In this document: in pieces, positions 46,678 through 55,565 of the stretch
Layout of the letters: every line of letters starts with the position of its first letter
Numbering within the stretch: position 1 is the first letter of the stretch
Notes under the pieces: generated by a model
Told to the model about the DNA's origin: nothing
Databases searched by the model: none
The model's input: the letters and a program-made list of their open reading frames with translations, nothing else
DNA from: Notoacmeibacter sp. MSK16QG-6
GTDB lineage: Bacteria; Pseudomonadota; Alphaproteobacteria; Rhizobiales; Rhizobiaceae
DNA: 64,000 bases
Direction: 5' to 3'
Assembly (NCBI RefSeq): GCF_024158145.1
Contig: NZ_JAMYXM010000006.1
Location: 62,001 to 126,000 of the forward strand
Program-made: the position numbers and the translations under genes

Positions 46678-48614
46678 GCCGGCACCGCATGTCGGGAGTG
46701 ATTTGCAGACAGTCGTTCTTCGTCGCCCTGCTCCACCGCGTTCAGCACAAGTTCCGCAATGTCCCGGACATCGGGTCTCTGCCCGATCACACCTTCGAGC
46801 ATCGCAGTGCAGCCAGGACAGGCGACAGCGACGATGCCCGCGCCGGTATCGCCCGCCTGAGCCATCCGCAGATCGGGAATGCGGGTATCACCGGGAATAT
46901 CGGTGACGGGCGCGCCGCCTCCGCCGCCGCAACACATTGCGCGTCGCCCGCTGCGTGTCATTTCTCGTCGTTCGATTCCAATCCGGTCGAGCACGGCCCG
47001 CGAAGCGTCGAACTCGCCATTGTAGCGGCCGAGATAGCAGGGATCGTGATAGGTAACGGCCGCAGCGGTCTGAACTGCTCCTGCAGGCAAATGTCCGCCT
47101 TCCAGCAGCTCTGAAAGAAATGCCGTATGATGGACCACCTCGTAATGGCCGCCAAACGGGCTGTATTCGTTTCTCAATACATGCAGAGCGTGAGGATCGG
47201 CGGTGAGAATCCGCTGGAAACGGTAATTGGACAATACCTCGATATTGGCGCTGGCAAGCCTTTGGAATGTCGCTTCGTCGCCCAGCCGGCGCGCCAGATC
47301 GCCGCAATCGAGCTCCTCCTCACCCAGCACGGCGAAATCGACATCGGCCATTTGCAGCAAACGGATAAGCGCACGTAGCGTTCTCTGATATCGCAGATCG
47401 TAGGCGCCCTGCCCCAGCCACAGCAGAATGTCGGCCTCTCCAACGTCCCGAAAGACCGGCACCCCCAAAGCGACAGCAAAATCAGCGCGAGCCGAAAGCA
47501 GTTGTCCGTTCTGTTCGTCGCAGCCTCGCATATTGTCGAGCGGCTCTATAGCCTTGTCTGGAACAGCGCCCCGTTCCAATGTCTGAAATCGCCGCAGATC
47601 GACGATGGCATCGACATGCTCGATCATCATCGGGCATTCCTCGACGCAGGCACGGCAGGTCGTACAAGACCAGAGCGTGTCAGGATGGATTAGGCCGCCC
47701 AGACCGATAACCGGCTGATCCATCCCGCCCCTGCCGGCGACGGGACGAGCGTTCGGGTAAGGCGCACCGCCATAGTCAGGCCCGGCGCTCCTCAGCTGCG
47801 CTCGGGCCAGATCGGCAATCAGATGTTTCGGGCTGAGAGGCTGCCCGGCGGCAAAGGCTGGGCAAGCTGCTTCGCATCGCCCGCATTGCACGCAGGCGTC
47901 AAAGCCAAGCAAGCGGTTCCAGGCAAAATCGGACGGCGTTTCAACACCGAATTTCTGACCCTCCATATCGAGCGGGCGCAGAGCCGTGTCCCGGCCAGGA
48001 CCGAAACGGTGCGGACGCGGATGAGCGACGAGATGACTCGCTCCAGCCAGCGCATGGCGCATCGGACCCCGCGCGGTCTCCAACGCCAGGCTGATACCGC
48101 CGAGTGCCGCGACGAACAGCGTCAGCAGTGACAATGCCGGAAGCGGATTGCCAATCGCGGCAAGGCCCGCCGTTAGGGCTCCGCCCCCGGAGAACGCCAG
48201 AAGAAACAATGGCATACGCTGGTACCGCCCAGCGGACAGCCGTGACAATTTCTCGGGATAGCGGCGCAAGGCGACCAGAAAGCTGCCCGCTAGCATGGCG
48301 GTGAAGGCGACTGCAATGAAACCCCACCATAGTGGCGAAGAGCCTAGTGTGGGAATAAAACTCAGAAGCGATAGGCCGCAAGCGGTGACAAGACCCGCTG
48401 CCACAGGAACGTGCATCCGCGATGCACCCTTGTCGCGATCCACCACATGGTGGACGTCAACAAGGTAGCGTTTCGGTAGAGCCATAAGACCTGCCAGCCA
48501 ATCCACGCTAGCGGGCTGTCCCTGTCGCCAGAGCAGGATGCGGCGCGCAACCTGGACGACGGCGACGACAATCATCGCGAGGATCAGCCAGGGAAGATAG
48601 GCCGCCGCGCCCAT
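46674..48614 (-). CDS. dgcB: DgcB-type membrane Fe-S oxidoreductase (dimethylglycine demethylation subunit B)
   Basis: A 646-residue membrane-bound Fe-S protein resembling heterodisulfide-reductase/GlpC subunits; in pseudomonads DgcA/DgcB are needed to convert dimethylglycine to sarcosine. About five membrane helices occupy residues 1-180 (e.g. LPWLILAMIVVAVVQVA). Two 4Fe-4S motifs follow: C241, C244, C247, C251 and C317, C320, C323, C327. CCG-domain cysteines occur in DPCYLGRYNGEFD and RRAMCCGGGGGAP, and ACPGCTAML near the end. It follows dgcA by 5 bases and overlaps etfA by 4. Confidence 0.9.
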   Translation of the reverse strand: MGAAAYLPWLILAMIVVAVVQVARRILLWRQGQPASVDWLAGLMALPKRYLVDVHHVVDRDKGASRMHVPVAAGLVTACGLSLLSFIPTLGSSPLWWGFIAVAFTAMLAGSFLVALRRYPEKLSRLSAGRYQRMPLFLLAFSGGGALTAGLAAIGNPLPALSLLTLFVAALGGISLALETARGPMRHALAGASHLVAHPRPHRFGPGRDTALRPLDMEGQKFGVETPSDFAWNRLLGFDACVQCGRCEAACPAFAAGQPLSPKHLIADLARAQLRSAGPDYGGAPYPNARPVAGRGGMDQPVIGLGGLIHPDTLWSCTTCRACVEECPMMIEHVDAIVDLRRFQTLERGAVPDKAIEPLDNMRGCDEQNGQLLSARADFAVALGVPVFRDVGEADILLWLGQGAYDLRYQRTLRALIRLLQMADVDFAVLGEEELDCGDLARRLGDEATFQRLASANIEVLSNYRFQRILTADPHALHVLRNEYSPFGGHYEVVHHTAFLSELLEGGHLPAGAVQTAAAVTYHDPCYLGRYNGEFDASRAVLDRIGIERREMTRSGRRAMCCGGGGGAPVTDIPGDTRIPDLRMAQAGDTGAGIVAVACPGCTAMLEGVIGQRPDVRDIAELVLNAVEQGDEERLSANHSRHAVPA

Positions 48615-48619
48615 GGCGC

Positions 48620-50656
48620 TCAGAGATCCTTACAGAGGCGCAGCGCGTCGTAGATGGCGGCGTGAATGTTTCGGCCCGCAACCGCATCGCCGATCCGATA
48701 AAGCGCATAGCCGTCACCGCCATTAGGTTGCGGCTCGCCGGCGACGAGTGCCCGCTGATCGGTCAGCCCCTTGTTCGAAGCGCCATCCTTCAGTGCCAAA
48801 TGAAGATCGTCACACGGCAGAGTGCCGTACTCGACCACCACATGATCGACCACCCGCTCCTCTTCCGCATCGGTCATGGTATTGCGCAGCGCGGCGATCA
48901 GCCGGTTGCCCTCCGGGTATATTTCGATCAGCTCCATATTCGGCGTCATGACCACGCCGAGCTTGTAGAGTTCGCGCAAATGCACCGGCAGATTTGTCGT
49001 ACCGATCTCCTGGGCAATCATCAGATCATGCGTCGCCATCTCGACGAGACAGCCGCGCTTGGCCAGAAGTTCGGCGACGGAAGCGGCATTGTGCTGGCCC
49101 ATCTCGTCGTAGAGCAGAACGGTCCCGGACGGCTCGACCACGCCTGTCAGGATGTCCCAGGTGGTGATGGCATGCTCCGACCCAGCGGCGTGACCAAAAT
49201 TGGGAAGTCCGCCGGTCGCCATGATTACGATGTCGGGATCGAGCGCCTGAATGGCCGCTTCATCAGCAGGTACGCCAAGGCGAATATCGACGCCCAGCTT
49301 TTCGACCTGTCCGATCAGCCATCGCGGAATGCCGGAGAGCGCTTCACGCCATGTCGCCTTCGAAGCGATATTGATTTGTCCGCCGAGCCGTTCTTCTTTC
49401 TCGAACAAGGTGACGTCGTGACCGCGATGGGCAAGGACACGCGCGGCCTCCAGCCCGGCGACGCCGCCGCCAACGACCACTACCCTTTTCGCTTTATCCG
49501 CCTTGGCGATGACATGCGGCATGGTTGCCTCGCGGCCGGTCGCCGCATTCTGGATACAAAGCGCATCGCCGCCCACATAAATCCGGTCGATGCAGTAACC
49601 GGCCCCAACGCATTGGCGGATATCGTCAGCGCGGCCGTCGGAAAGCTTGTTGACCAGATGCGGGTCCGCGATGTGCGCCCGCGTCATCGCCACCATGTCG
49701 ACATGGCCCTCATGAACGGCGCGCGCAGCCGTCGCCAGATCCGTAATGCGCTGCGCATGGAAGATGGGCACATCGACCTCCCGCTTAATGGCGGAGGGCA
49801 GTGATAGAAACGGTGCGACGGGAAACGCCATATTCGGGATCGAGACCGCATGGGCAATATCGTCGCGCGCCTGCCCGCCGATGATGTTAAGAAAATCGAC
49901 CAGCCCGCGCTGCGCATATTCCGCTGCTATCTCGACGCAGTCCTCATGTGTCAGACCGCCTTTCAGCATTTCGTCGCCCGACATGCGGATACCGATGACG
50001 TAATCGTCGCCGACAGCCTCACGCATGGCGCTGAGCACCTCAATGCCGAAACGCATTCTGTTTTGCAGGGATCCGCCATACTCGTCGGTTCGGTGGTTGA
50101 CGGATGGCGACCAGAACTGGTCGACGAGATGGCCATGGGCAGCGGAAATTTCGCAGCCGTCAAGACCACCCTCCTTGCAGCGCCGTGCAGCATCAGCAAA
50201 ATCGCGGACGATCCGCGCGATCTCTTCGGTCTCCAGCTCTTTCGGGATCGACCGGGACGCCGGTTCTCGATAGGGCGAGGCGGATTTGACTGGAAGCCAG
50301 TTGTCCGTGTCCCAGCGTGTCCGACGGCCCATATGGGTCAGCTGTATCATCAGCTTGGCGCCGTGCCCGTGGATGCGCTCGGCGAAGCTCTGGAAATAAG
50401 TAATAACGCTGTCGTCGGCGACGGAAATCTGTGCCCAAGGGGTGGCTGGGCTGTCCAGCGCGACCGACGAAGAACCGCCGAACATGGTCAGCCCGATCCC
50501 GCCTTTGGCCTTCTCGGCGTGGTAGAGTTGATAGCGTTCTTTCGGCTTGCCATCGGCGCCGTAACCAGGCGCATGAGACGTGGACATCACGCGGTTGCGG
50601 ATGGTCAGACCTTTGATCGTCAAAGGTTTCAGCAGCGCTTCGGCATGGGCGATCAT
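48620..50656 (-). CDS. dgcA: DgcA-type NADH:flavin oxidoreductase (dimethylglycine demethylation subunit A)
   Basis: A 678-residue flavoprotein of the trimethylamine/2,4-dienoyl-CoA reductase superfamily that removes a methyl group from dimethylglycine. An N-terminal FMN TIM barrel (residues 1-335; AAHGHLVDQFWSPSVNHRTD near 172-191) is followed by Fe-S cysteines and a Rossmann domain (VVVGGGVAGLEAARVLAHRG). In the relatives four cysteines bind a 4Fe-4S cluster; here C349, C355 and C367 are present but position 352, the expected second ligand, is alanine. It lies 10 bases after gbcB. Confidence 0.9.
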   Translation of the reverse strand: MIAHAEALLKPLTIKGLTIRNRVMSTSHAPGYGADGKPKERYQLYHAEKAKGGIGLTMFGGSSSVALDSPATPWAQISVADDSVITYFQSFAERIHGHGAKLMIQLTHMGRRTRWDTDNWLPVKSASPYREPASRSIPKELETEEIARIVRDFADAARRCKEGGLDGCEISAAHGHLVDQFWSPSVNHRTDEYGGSLQNRMRFGIEVLSAMREAVGDDYVIGIRMSGDEMLKGGLTHEDCVEIAAEYAQRGLVDFLNIIGGQARDDIAHAVSIPNMAFPVAPFLSLPSAIKREVDVPIFHAQRITDLATAARAVHEGHVDMVAMTRAHIADPHLVNKLSDGRADDIRQCVGAGYCIDRIYVGGDALCIQNAATGREATMPHVIAKADKAKRVVVVGGGVAGLEAARVLAHRGHDVTLFEKEERLGGQINIASKATWREALSGIPRWLIGQVEKLGVDIRLGVPADEAAIQALDPDIVIMATGGLPNFGHAAGSEHAITTWDILTGVVEPSGTVLLYDEMGQHNAASVAELLAKRGCLVEMATHDLMIAQEIGTTNLPVHLRELYKLGVVMTPNMELIEIYPEGNRLIAALRNTMTDAEEERVVDHVVVEYGTLPCDDLHLALKDGASNKGLTDQRALVAGEPQPNGGDGYALYRIGDAVAGRNIHAAIYDALRLCKDL

Positions 50657-50666
50657 CGGCTGGCTC

Positions 50667-51779
50667 CTAACGCTCGACGACCAGATCGCTTGTCGGCTTG
50701 GAACAGCAGAGCAGAGCCATGCCCTTGTCGATTTCCCGCTGGCGAATACCGCCGCTATGCGTCATCTCGACCGTTCCGGACGCGATCTTCGACTTGCAGG
50801 TCCCGCATAGCCCCTTGGCGCAGGAAAACGGCAGTCTCATACCAGCCCGTCTTGCCGCTTCAAGGACCGTTATGTCTGCCGGGCAATAGACAACGCGATC
50901 GGTCTTTGTGAATTCGACACGATAGCGTTTGACGTCGGAATCCAGTTCCCCAGCCGCTTCCGCGATGGTTTCCTGCGCTTCGTCGGTAAAATCGTCGAAG
51001 TCGAAGCTTTCCTGGTGATAGCGATCCATGTCGAGACCCGCCTCTTCCAGAAGCGCCTTGGCGGCCGCCATGAAGGGCCGTGGACCGCAGACGAATACTT
51101 CGCGTTCCAGAAAGTCGGGACAGATGACGTTCAGCATCGACCGCGACAACCGCCCGCGATAACCGGCCCAGCTCTGGCCAGGCGCGTTATCCTCGACCGT
51201 GAAAAATGGCCGGATGGACCGGTTGCGGCGGCTCATGAATTCAAGCTCATCGCGAAAGATAATGTCCGCCGGAGTGCGGGCGGCATGAACGAAGGCGATA
51301 TCGGAAACGAGAGCCAGATCGTAGGAGCTGCGCGTCATCGACATGAGCGGCGTGATGCCGGAACCGCCAGAGAGGAAGAGAAACTTCTGGCACTGCATTC
51401 CGGCCCAGGAGAATTCTCCCATCGGGACGGTTGCCTTAAGCATCATGCCAGGCCTGAAATAATCGTGCAGCCAATTGGAGACCGGGCCGCCCGGCACTCG
51501 CTTGACCGTTATCGAGACAGTGTCAGGCCGGCTTGGCGGCGACGAGATGGTGTAGCAGCGGTGAAATGTTTCGCCATCGATATCGAAATCGAAGGTAAGA
51601 AACTGACCGGAGACGAATTCGAACTGACGCTGAAAACGGGGCGCAAAAACAAAGGTTTTGACGTCGTGCGTTTCCTCGCGCACAGCGCGACAGATCAGAA
51701 CGTCGTCTTCGTCCGGTTCCCAACGGTAATATCCGGTCGGTACCGGATTGGGGGGCGGCAGCTCGCTGCTGATGTCCAT
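50667..51779 (-). CDS. gbcB: Glycine betaine demethylase reductase subunit GbcB
   Basis: A 370-residue reductase passing electrons from NAD(P)H to the GbcA oxygenase. An N-terminal FAD domain (residues 25-130; the flavin motif RCYTISSPPSR near 84), a NAD-binding domain (FLFLSGGSGITPLMSMTRS near 143; ERE VFVCGPRPFM region near 225) and a C-terminal plant-type 2Fe-2S domain are visible. The cluster cysteines are in CAKGLCGTC near 330 and in LLCC near 359. It follows gbcA by 21 bases. Confidence 0.92.
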   Translation of the reverse strand: MDISSELPPPNPVPTGYYRWEPDEDDVLICRAVREETHDVKTFVFAPRFQRQFEFVSGQFLTFDFDIDGETFHRCYTISSPPSRPDTVSITVKRVPGGPVSNWLHDYFRPGMMLKATVPMGEFSWAGMQCQKFLFLSGGSGITPLMSMTRSSYDLALVSDIAFVHAARTPADIIFRDELEFMSRRNRSIRPFFTVEDNAPGQSWAGYRGRLSRSMLNVICPDFLEREVFVCGPRPFMAAAKALLEEAGLDMDRYHQESFDFDDFTDEAQETIAEAAGELDSDVKRYRVEFTKTDRVVYCPADITVLEAARRAGMRLPFSCAKGLCGTCKSKIASGTVEMTHSGGIRQREIDKGMALLCCSKPTSDLVVER

Positions 51780-51800
51780 TCCGTCCGTAACTCCGAATTG

Positions 51801-53060
51801 TTATGCGACAGCGCGTGTTTCGGACAGATGAGCGAGCATCCGACCGACATACCAGTTGCAGAATTTCTCCACGAGCATCTCTGTGTGCGGCGAATACGGT
51901 CCCGGAACATAGCCGTCGCTGCGCACCCCCTGCTGACAGAAACCGACCAGGTCTGAATCCTGCTGGTTGGTTGCCATCCAGACACCGATCAGATTGTCCA
52001 GATCGTAATCTTCGCCTTCGACTGCATCTTTGTGAACGAGCCATTTCGTTCGCAGCAGCGAACGCTCCGCATCGAGTGGGAGCACAGAAAAGACGATCGC
52101 GTGATCGCCGAGAAAATGGTGCCAGGAATTGGGTTGCGTCCAGAAATGCAGGCCGCCGGCCTTCGCATTGGTCAGATTGCCGAGCAGTTTTTTGCAGGCG
52201 CGCTTCGTATCGATCGTGTGGCTCTCGCCATCGCCTGCGAGCGGAAGACGTTCGGTACGGAAGCCGGTGATCATATCGTCGAGCCGGTCGATTTCAGTCG
52301 AAGGCAACCCCAACGCCTCCCAATCCTTATGGCTGTCCTTCAGCGTGCAGGCGTAGCGCTCGGCATGATCGCGCTCTTCATCGCTCAGTTCCTCTGGCGC
52401 GAAACCAAAGCCGTAGGCGAAAAGCGGGACAGTCAGTTCGGGGTGATTGGCCCCGCAATGGTAACATTCGCGGTTGTTTTCCATCGTCAGTTTCCAATTG
52501 CCGGGCTCGATCAGATCGTGCTGATAGGCAACCTTGGTCTCGCGAATATTATGCGGTGATATATAAGGCCCCATGACCTCGGCCATCGCGTCGAAATCTG
52601 TCGGCGGTTCATCGGCAAGACAGATGAAAAGCAGGCCCTCCAGAGATCGGATGTGGACCGGCTTCAAGCCATGGCAGGATTTGTCGAATCCTTCGCCCAT
52701 GTGTTCGGCGTGGATCAGGTCGCCGGACGTGTTGTACACCCACGAATGATAACGGCACATAATGTTGCCGACCGTGTCCTTCTCCTCGTGGATCAGGCGC
52801 GCCCCACGATGGCGACAGACATTGTGAAACGCACGGATCTCTTCGTCGTCATCGCGCAGGATCAGCACAGAATTTTTGCCGATATCCACCACCATCACAT
52901 CGCCAGGCTCGGGAACGTCAGGCTCCACACCGACAAACAACCAGTGGCGGCCGAAAATGACGTCCATATCGGCGTCGAAAATGTCGGGGTCGGTATAAAA
53001 TGGCGCGTCCAGCGTGTGACCCTTCACGCGATGGGTCAGGTGCGACATCAGATCAACCAT
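51801..53060 (-). CDS. gbcA: Glycine betaine demethylase oxygenase subunit GbcA (Rieske type)
   Basis: Rieske non-heme iron oxygenase that demethylates glycine betaine to dimethylglycine. The start at 53060 is preceded by GAGGGG with 8-base spacing; an open extension to 53183 has no RBS and odd composition. The 419-residue protein has Rieske ligands C82-H84 and C102-H105 (CRHRG, CRYHSW) and iron ligands H201 and H206 in NRECYHCGANHPEL. The gap upstream of this gene (53061-53471) should contain its promoter. Confidence 0.92.
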   Translation of the reverse strand: MVDLMSHLTHRVKGHTLDAPFYTDPDIFDADMDVIFGRHWLFVGVEPDVPEPGDVMVVDIGKNSVLILRDDDEEIRAFHNVCRHRGARLIHEEKDTVGNIMCRYHSWVYNTSGDLIHAEHMGEGFDKSCHGLKPVHIRSLEGLLFICLADEPPTDFDAMAEVMGPYISPHNIRETKVAYQHDLIEPGNWKLTMENNRECYHCGANHPELTVPLFAYGFGFAPEELSDEERDHAERYACTLKDSHKDWEALGLPSTEIDRLDDMITGFRTERLPLAGDGESHTIDTKRACKKLLGNLTNAKAGGLHFWTQPNSWHHFLGDHAIVFSVLPLDAERSLLRTKWLVHKDAVEGEDYDLDNLIGVWMATNQQDSDLVGFCQQGVRSDGYVPGPYSPHTEMLVEKFCNWYVGRMLAHLSETRAVA

Positions 53061-53471
53061 TGCGAACACCCCTCGAATGAACCGTGTGGGATAGTGTCCT
53101 ATGAAGGGATAATGATCGCCATGCCGCCGTTCCGCAACGATAGACATCGGCGCCGGAAAAAAACACTTCGCCGTGGACGTCACTCGTCCAGCACCTTCGT
53201 GCGAGGCTTTTTGTCGTTATCATTATCGCAACCTCCTGGCGGAAGAAGATCGGCATTCTCTAGTATCGATGATGACTGCGAACAGATTGCTCCGCTTGAT
53301 TTGCTGCGACGGATTTCAGGACAAAACCGACATGGCCTGAAATTTGGTCATTCTGTCCAAGAACCGGGCAGCAAGTGTATGAAATCCGAGATTTTCAGTT
53401 CACCAGCCTCTGGTTCAACGACCGGTGTAAAAAATTTCCAGCGTCGGATTTGTTCATGTCAACGACACGCT
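53061..53471. other. Intergenic region between the GbdR-like gene and gbcA
   Basis: A 411-base, AT-richer gap serving as gbdR-like 3' region and gbcA promoter/leader. It contains the tandem hairpins at 53174-53202 with a T7 run beyond them on the minus strand, and GACA/TGTC half-sites (e.g. CAGGACAAAACCGACATGG near 53318-53336, TTCTGTCC near 53351) that could belong to an AraC/GbdR-type operator. No exact operator is claimed. No small gene was recognised. Confidence 0.6.
53174..53202 (-). promoter_or_regulatory. Two adjacent hairpins in the gbcA leader
   Basis: Read on the minus strand, GCAC-GAAG-GTGC (53202-53191) is directly followed by TGGACG-AGTGA-CGTCCA (53190-53174), both with perfect stems, then after 10 bases a run of seven T (53163-53157). 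They lie about 115-140 bases before the gbcA start. This could be an attenuator, or the terminator of the regulator gene upstream; the T-run is farther from the stem than in a standard intrinsic terminator. Confidence 0.4.
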
Positions 53472-54494
53472 TCAAACCGTTCGCGCATCTTCCTGCCGGA
53501 GATTGTGCGCTGACCTGACGCGACGCGGGGGTTCTCCGAAAAAGGCGCGGAATTGACGGGCGAAATGTCCGGCATCGCAGAAGCCTGTTTCAACGGCGAT
53601 ATCGGTCACGCTCTTCTCTGTCATCAAAAGCAGTTGCCGGGCGTGGCGCAGACGAATTTGCCGATAGATCGAAGCCGGGCTGGCGCCGGTCGCATCGCGG
53701 AAAAGGCGCTCCAACTGCCGACTGGAGATTTTCAGCCTGAGCGCGATGGCGTCGACTGTCATCGGGCGAGAAACGCTTTGCTCCATAAGAAGTATGGCGC
53801 GACGAACGCGACTGTCGTCGCTGATCGCCGGCATGGAATGCGGCTGCGCGTCGCTTCCCAAGCGGGCCGACTGAAGCTGAAGTATGTGCATGCTTTTCTG
53901 CGCCGCTGTGGCATCGAGGTGGCGACGGATCAGATGTGCGGCAAGATCGGCGACACCTCCGCCGCCGGCGCAGGTGATCCGATCTTCGTCATCGATGAAC
54001 AACCGGTCCGCATCGACGTCGTGATCGGGAAATTCCGCCGCAAAATCATCGCAGTGAAACCAGCTTACGCAACTCCTTCGACCTGTCATCAGGCCTGCCC
54101 GCGCAAGAATGAATGAGCCGGTGCAAACGCCGACAAGCGGCACGCCCGCCTCAGCGCATTTTTTCAGATAGAGTAGGCCGGCGCGATCCATCTGTTCGCG
54201 TATGTGTAAAAGCCCACCGACCACGACGATATAATCGAACGCGATCGGATCGGTCAGGGCGCCCGTTGGGCTGATGGACAGACCGGCGCTCGAACGTATC
54301 GGCTCCGGGCGGGCGGCAAGGATTTGCCAATCGCAGCGTATGGGTCTTGAGCGGTCACCCTCGTCGGCGGCGAGCCTCAGCGCGTCGATAAAAAGAGAAA
54401 GAGCCGAGAGGGTGAACCCGTCGGCGAGAAGGAAGCCGATACGGAGGTTCGGCGTCTGGCCTGTTTTCGCCCGTACCGCCGCCCTTTCGTTCAT
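53472..54494 (-). CDS. gbdR: GATase1/AraC-type regulator, GbdR class
   Basis: A 340-residue transcription regulator with an N-terminal DJ-1/PfpI-like ligand domain (IGFLLADGFTLSALSLFIDA near 20-39; cysteine elbow VGVCTGSFILARAGLM near 128) and C-terminal AraC helix-turn-helix pair (ISSRQLERLFRDATGASP near 257; TDIAVETGFCDAGHFARQFR near 296). GbdR, CdhR and SouR share this layout and control betaine, carnitine and sarcosine use. Its place between choV (15 bases upstream) and gbcA supports a GbdR role responding to betaine or dimethylglycine. Paralogs are common, so the exact effector is inferred. Confidence 0.85.
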   Translation of the reverse strand: MNERAAVRAKTGQTPNLRIGFLLADGFTLSALSLFIDALRLAADEGDRSRPIRCDWQILAARPEPIRSSAGLSISPTGALTDPIAFDYIVVVGGLLHIREQMDRAGLLYLKKCAEAGVPLVGVCTGSFILARAGLMTGRRSCVSWFHCDDFAAEFPDHDVDADRLFIDDEDRITCAGGGGVADLAAHLIRRHLDATAAQKSMHILQLQSARLGSDAQPHSMPAISDDSRVRRAILLMEQSVSRPMTVDAIALRLKISSRQLERLFRDATGASPASIYRQIRLRHARQLLLMTEKSVTDIAVETGFCDAGHFARQFRAFFGEPPRRVRSAHNLRQEDARTV

Positions 54495-54509
54495 CCTGCT
54501 TCTCCCATC

Positions 54510-55565
54510 CTAAGCAGCGTGGCTGGACGTGTTGGATCGTAGCGCTGCTACGATCTCCTTTTGGCCGATAGAGCCCACTGGCTGTCCCGCCTCGTTGACG
54601 ACCTGCACTCGAACCGCACCATCGGCCAATATGTTGATGATAGCGCCAACTGGCGTTTCGCCTGTCACGGTCGTATCGGACGAAACATCGGTTTCGTTCG
54701 ACATCACGTCACAAGCGCGCAACACCGTCAACGGATTCATATGGGCAACGAAGTCCTCGACATATTCGTTGACCGGATTGGCTATGATGTCCTGATGATT
54801 GCCGCTTTGAACGATACGGCCGCCTTCCATGATCGCGATGCTGTTGCCGAGCTTGAAGGCCTCGTCCAGATCGTGACTGACGAACACGATCGTCCGCTTC
54901 AACCGGTCCTGCAGTTCGAGAAGTTCATCCTGTAGTCGGTTGCGTATGAGCGGATCGAGTGCAGAGAACGGTTCATCCATAAGCAGGATTGGCGCTTCGG
55001 TTGCAAAGGCCCGAGCCAAGCCCACGCGCTGCTGCATTCCGCCGGAAAGTTCCGCGACCTGATAGTTTGCCCAATCCGCCAAGCCGACCAATTCGAGCTG
55101 GGCACGGGCTTTCTCCTCGCGCTCCGTTCGGCTCAAGCCGCTGAATTCAAGGCCCAGTGCGACATTGTCCAGCACGTTACGCCAAGGCAGAAGACCGAAT
55201 TGCTGGAAGACCATGGCAACGTTCTGGCGGCGTAGTCGCAGCAGTTCACGTTTGCTGCAATCGTTTGGGTCCAGCGTCTCGCCGCCAGTCGTCACACGCA
55301 CGGCCCCTCTGACGACGGGGTTCAGCCCGTTAACGGCCCGCAAAAGCGTCGATTTACCGGACCCGGAAAGTCCCATCAGGACAAGGATTTCCCCTTGCCC
55401 TACAGAAAGCGAACAGTTGTGAACACCCAGTATCTGACCGGTTTCCTGCTGAATGTCGGCACGGCTCATGCCCTTGTCCATCAAGGGCAGAGCTTTCTCG
55501 GGCTCATCGCCAAAAACAATACTGACATTGTCGAAAACGACGGCTTTTTCCATCTGATCGCTCAT
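54510..55565 (-). CDS. choV: Choline/betaine ABC transporter ATP-binding protein ChoV
   Basis: The ATPase of the ChoXWV importer. The start at 55565 overlaps the choW stop (ATGA); the longer open frame lies inside choW. The 351-residue protein has Walker A GLSGSGKSTLLRAVNG near 65-80, signature LSGGMQQRVGLARAFA near 165, Walker B ILLMDEPFSALD near 185, and the switch His in FVSHDLDEA. A C-terminal half-CBS-like region (VGAIINILADGAVRVQVVNE) follows. The long N-terminal part before Walker A (MDKGMSRADIQQETGQILGV) is typical of ProV/ChoV proteins. Confidence 0.93.
   Translation of the reverse strand: MSDQMEKAVVFDNVSIVFGDEPEKALPLMDKGMSRADIQQETGQILGVHNCSLSVGQGEILVLMGLSGSGKSTLLRAVNGLNPVVRGAVRVTTGGETLDPNDCSKRELLRLRRQNVAMVFQQFGLLPWRNVLDNVALGLEFSGLSRTEREEKARAQLELVGLADWANYQVAELSGGMQQRVGLARAFATEAPILLMDEPFSALDPLIRNRLQDELLELQDRLKRTIVFVSHDLDEAFKLGNSIAIMEGGRIVQSGNHQDIIANPVNEYVEDFVAHMNPLTVLRACDVMSNETDVSSDTTVTGETPVGAIINILADGAVRVQVVNEAGQPVGSIGQKEIVAALRSNTSSHAA

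Noticed and set aside
49850-50911. 353-codon plus-strand open frame across dgcA
   Set aside because: Antisense to dgcA and the gbcB end; no recognisable protein features.
52653-53513. Plus-strand open frame running from gbcA into the intergenic region
   Set aside because: Mostly antisense to gbcA, and its tail crosses the hairpins and the regulator's 3' end; no RBS or domain.
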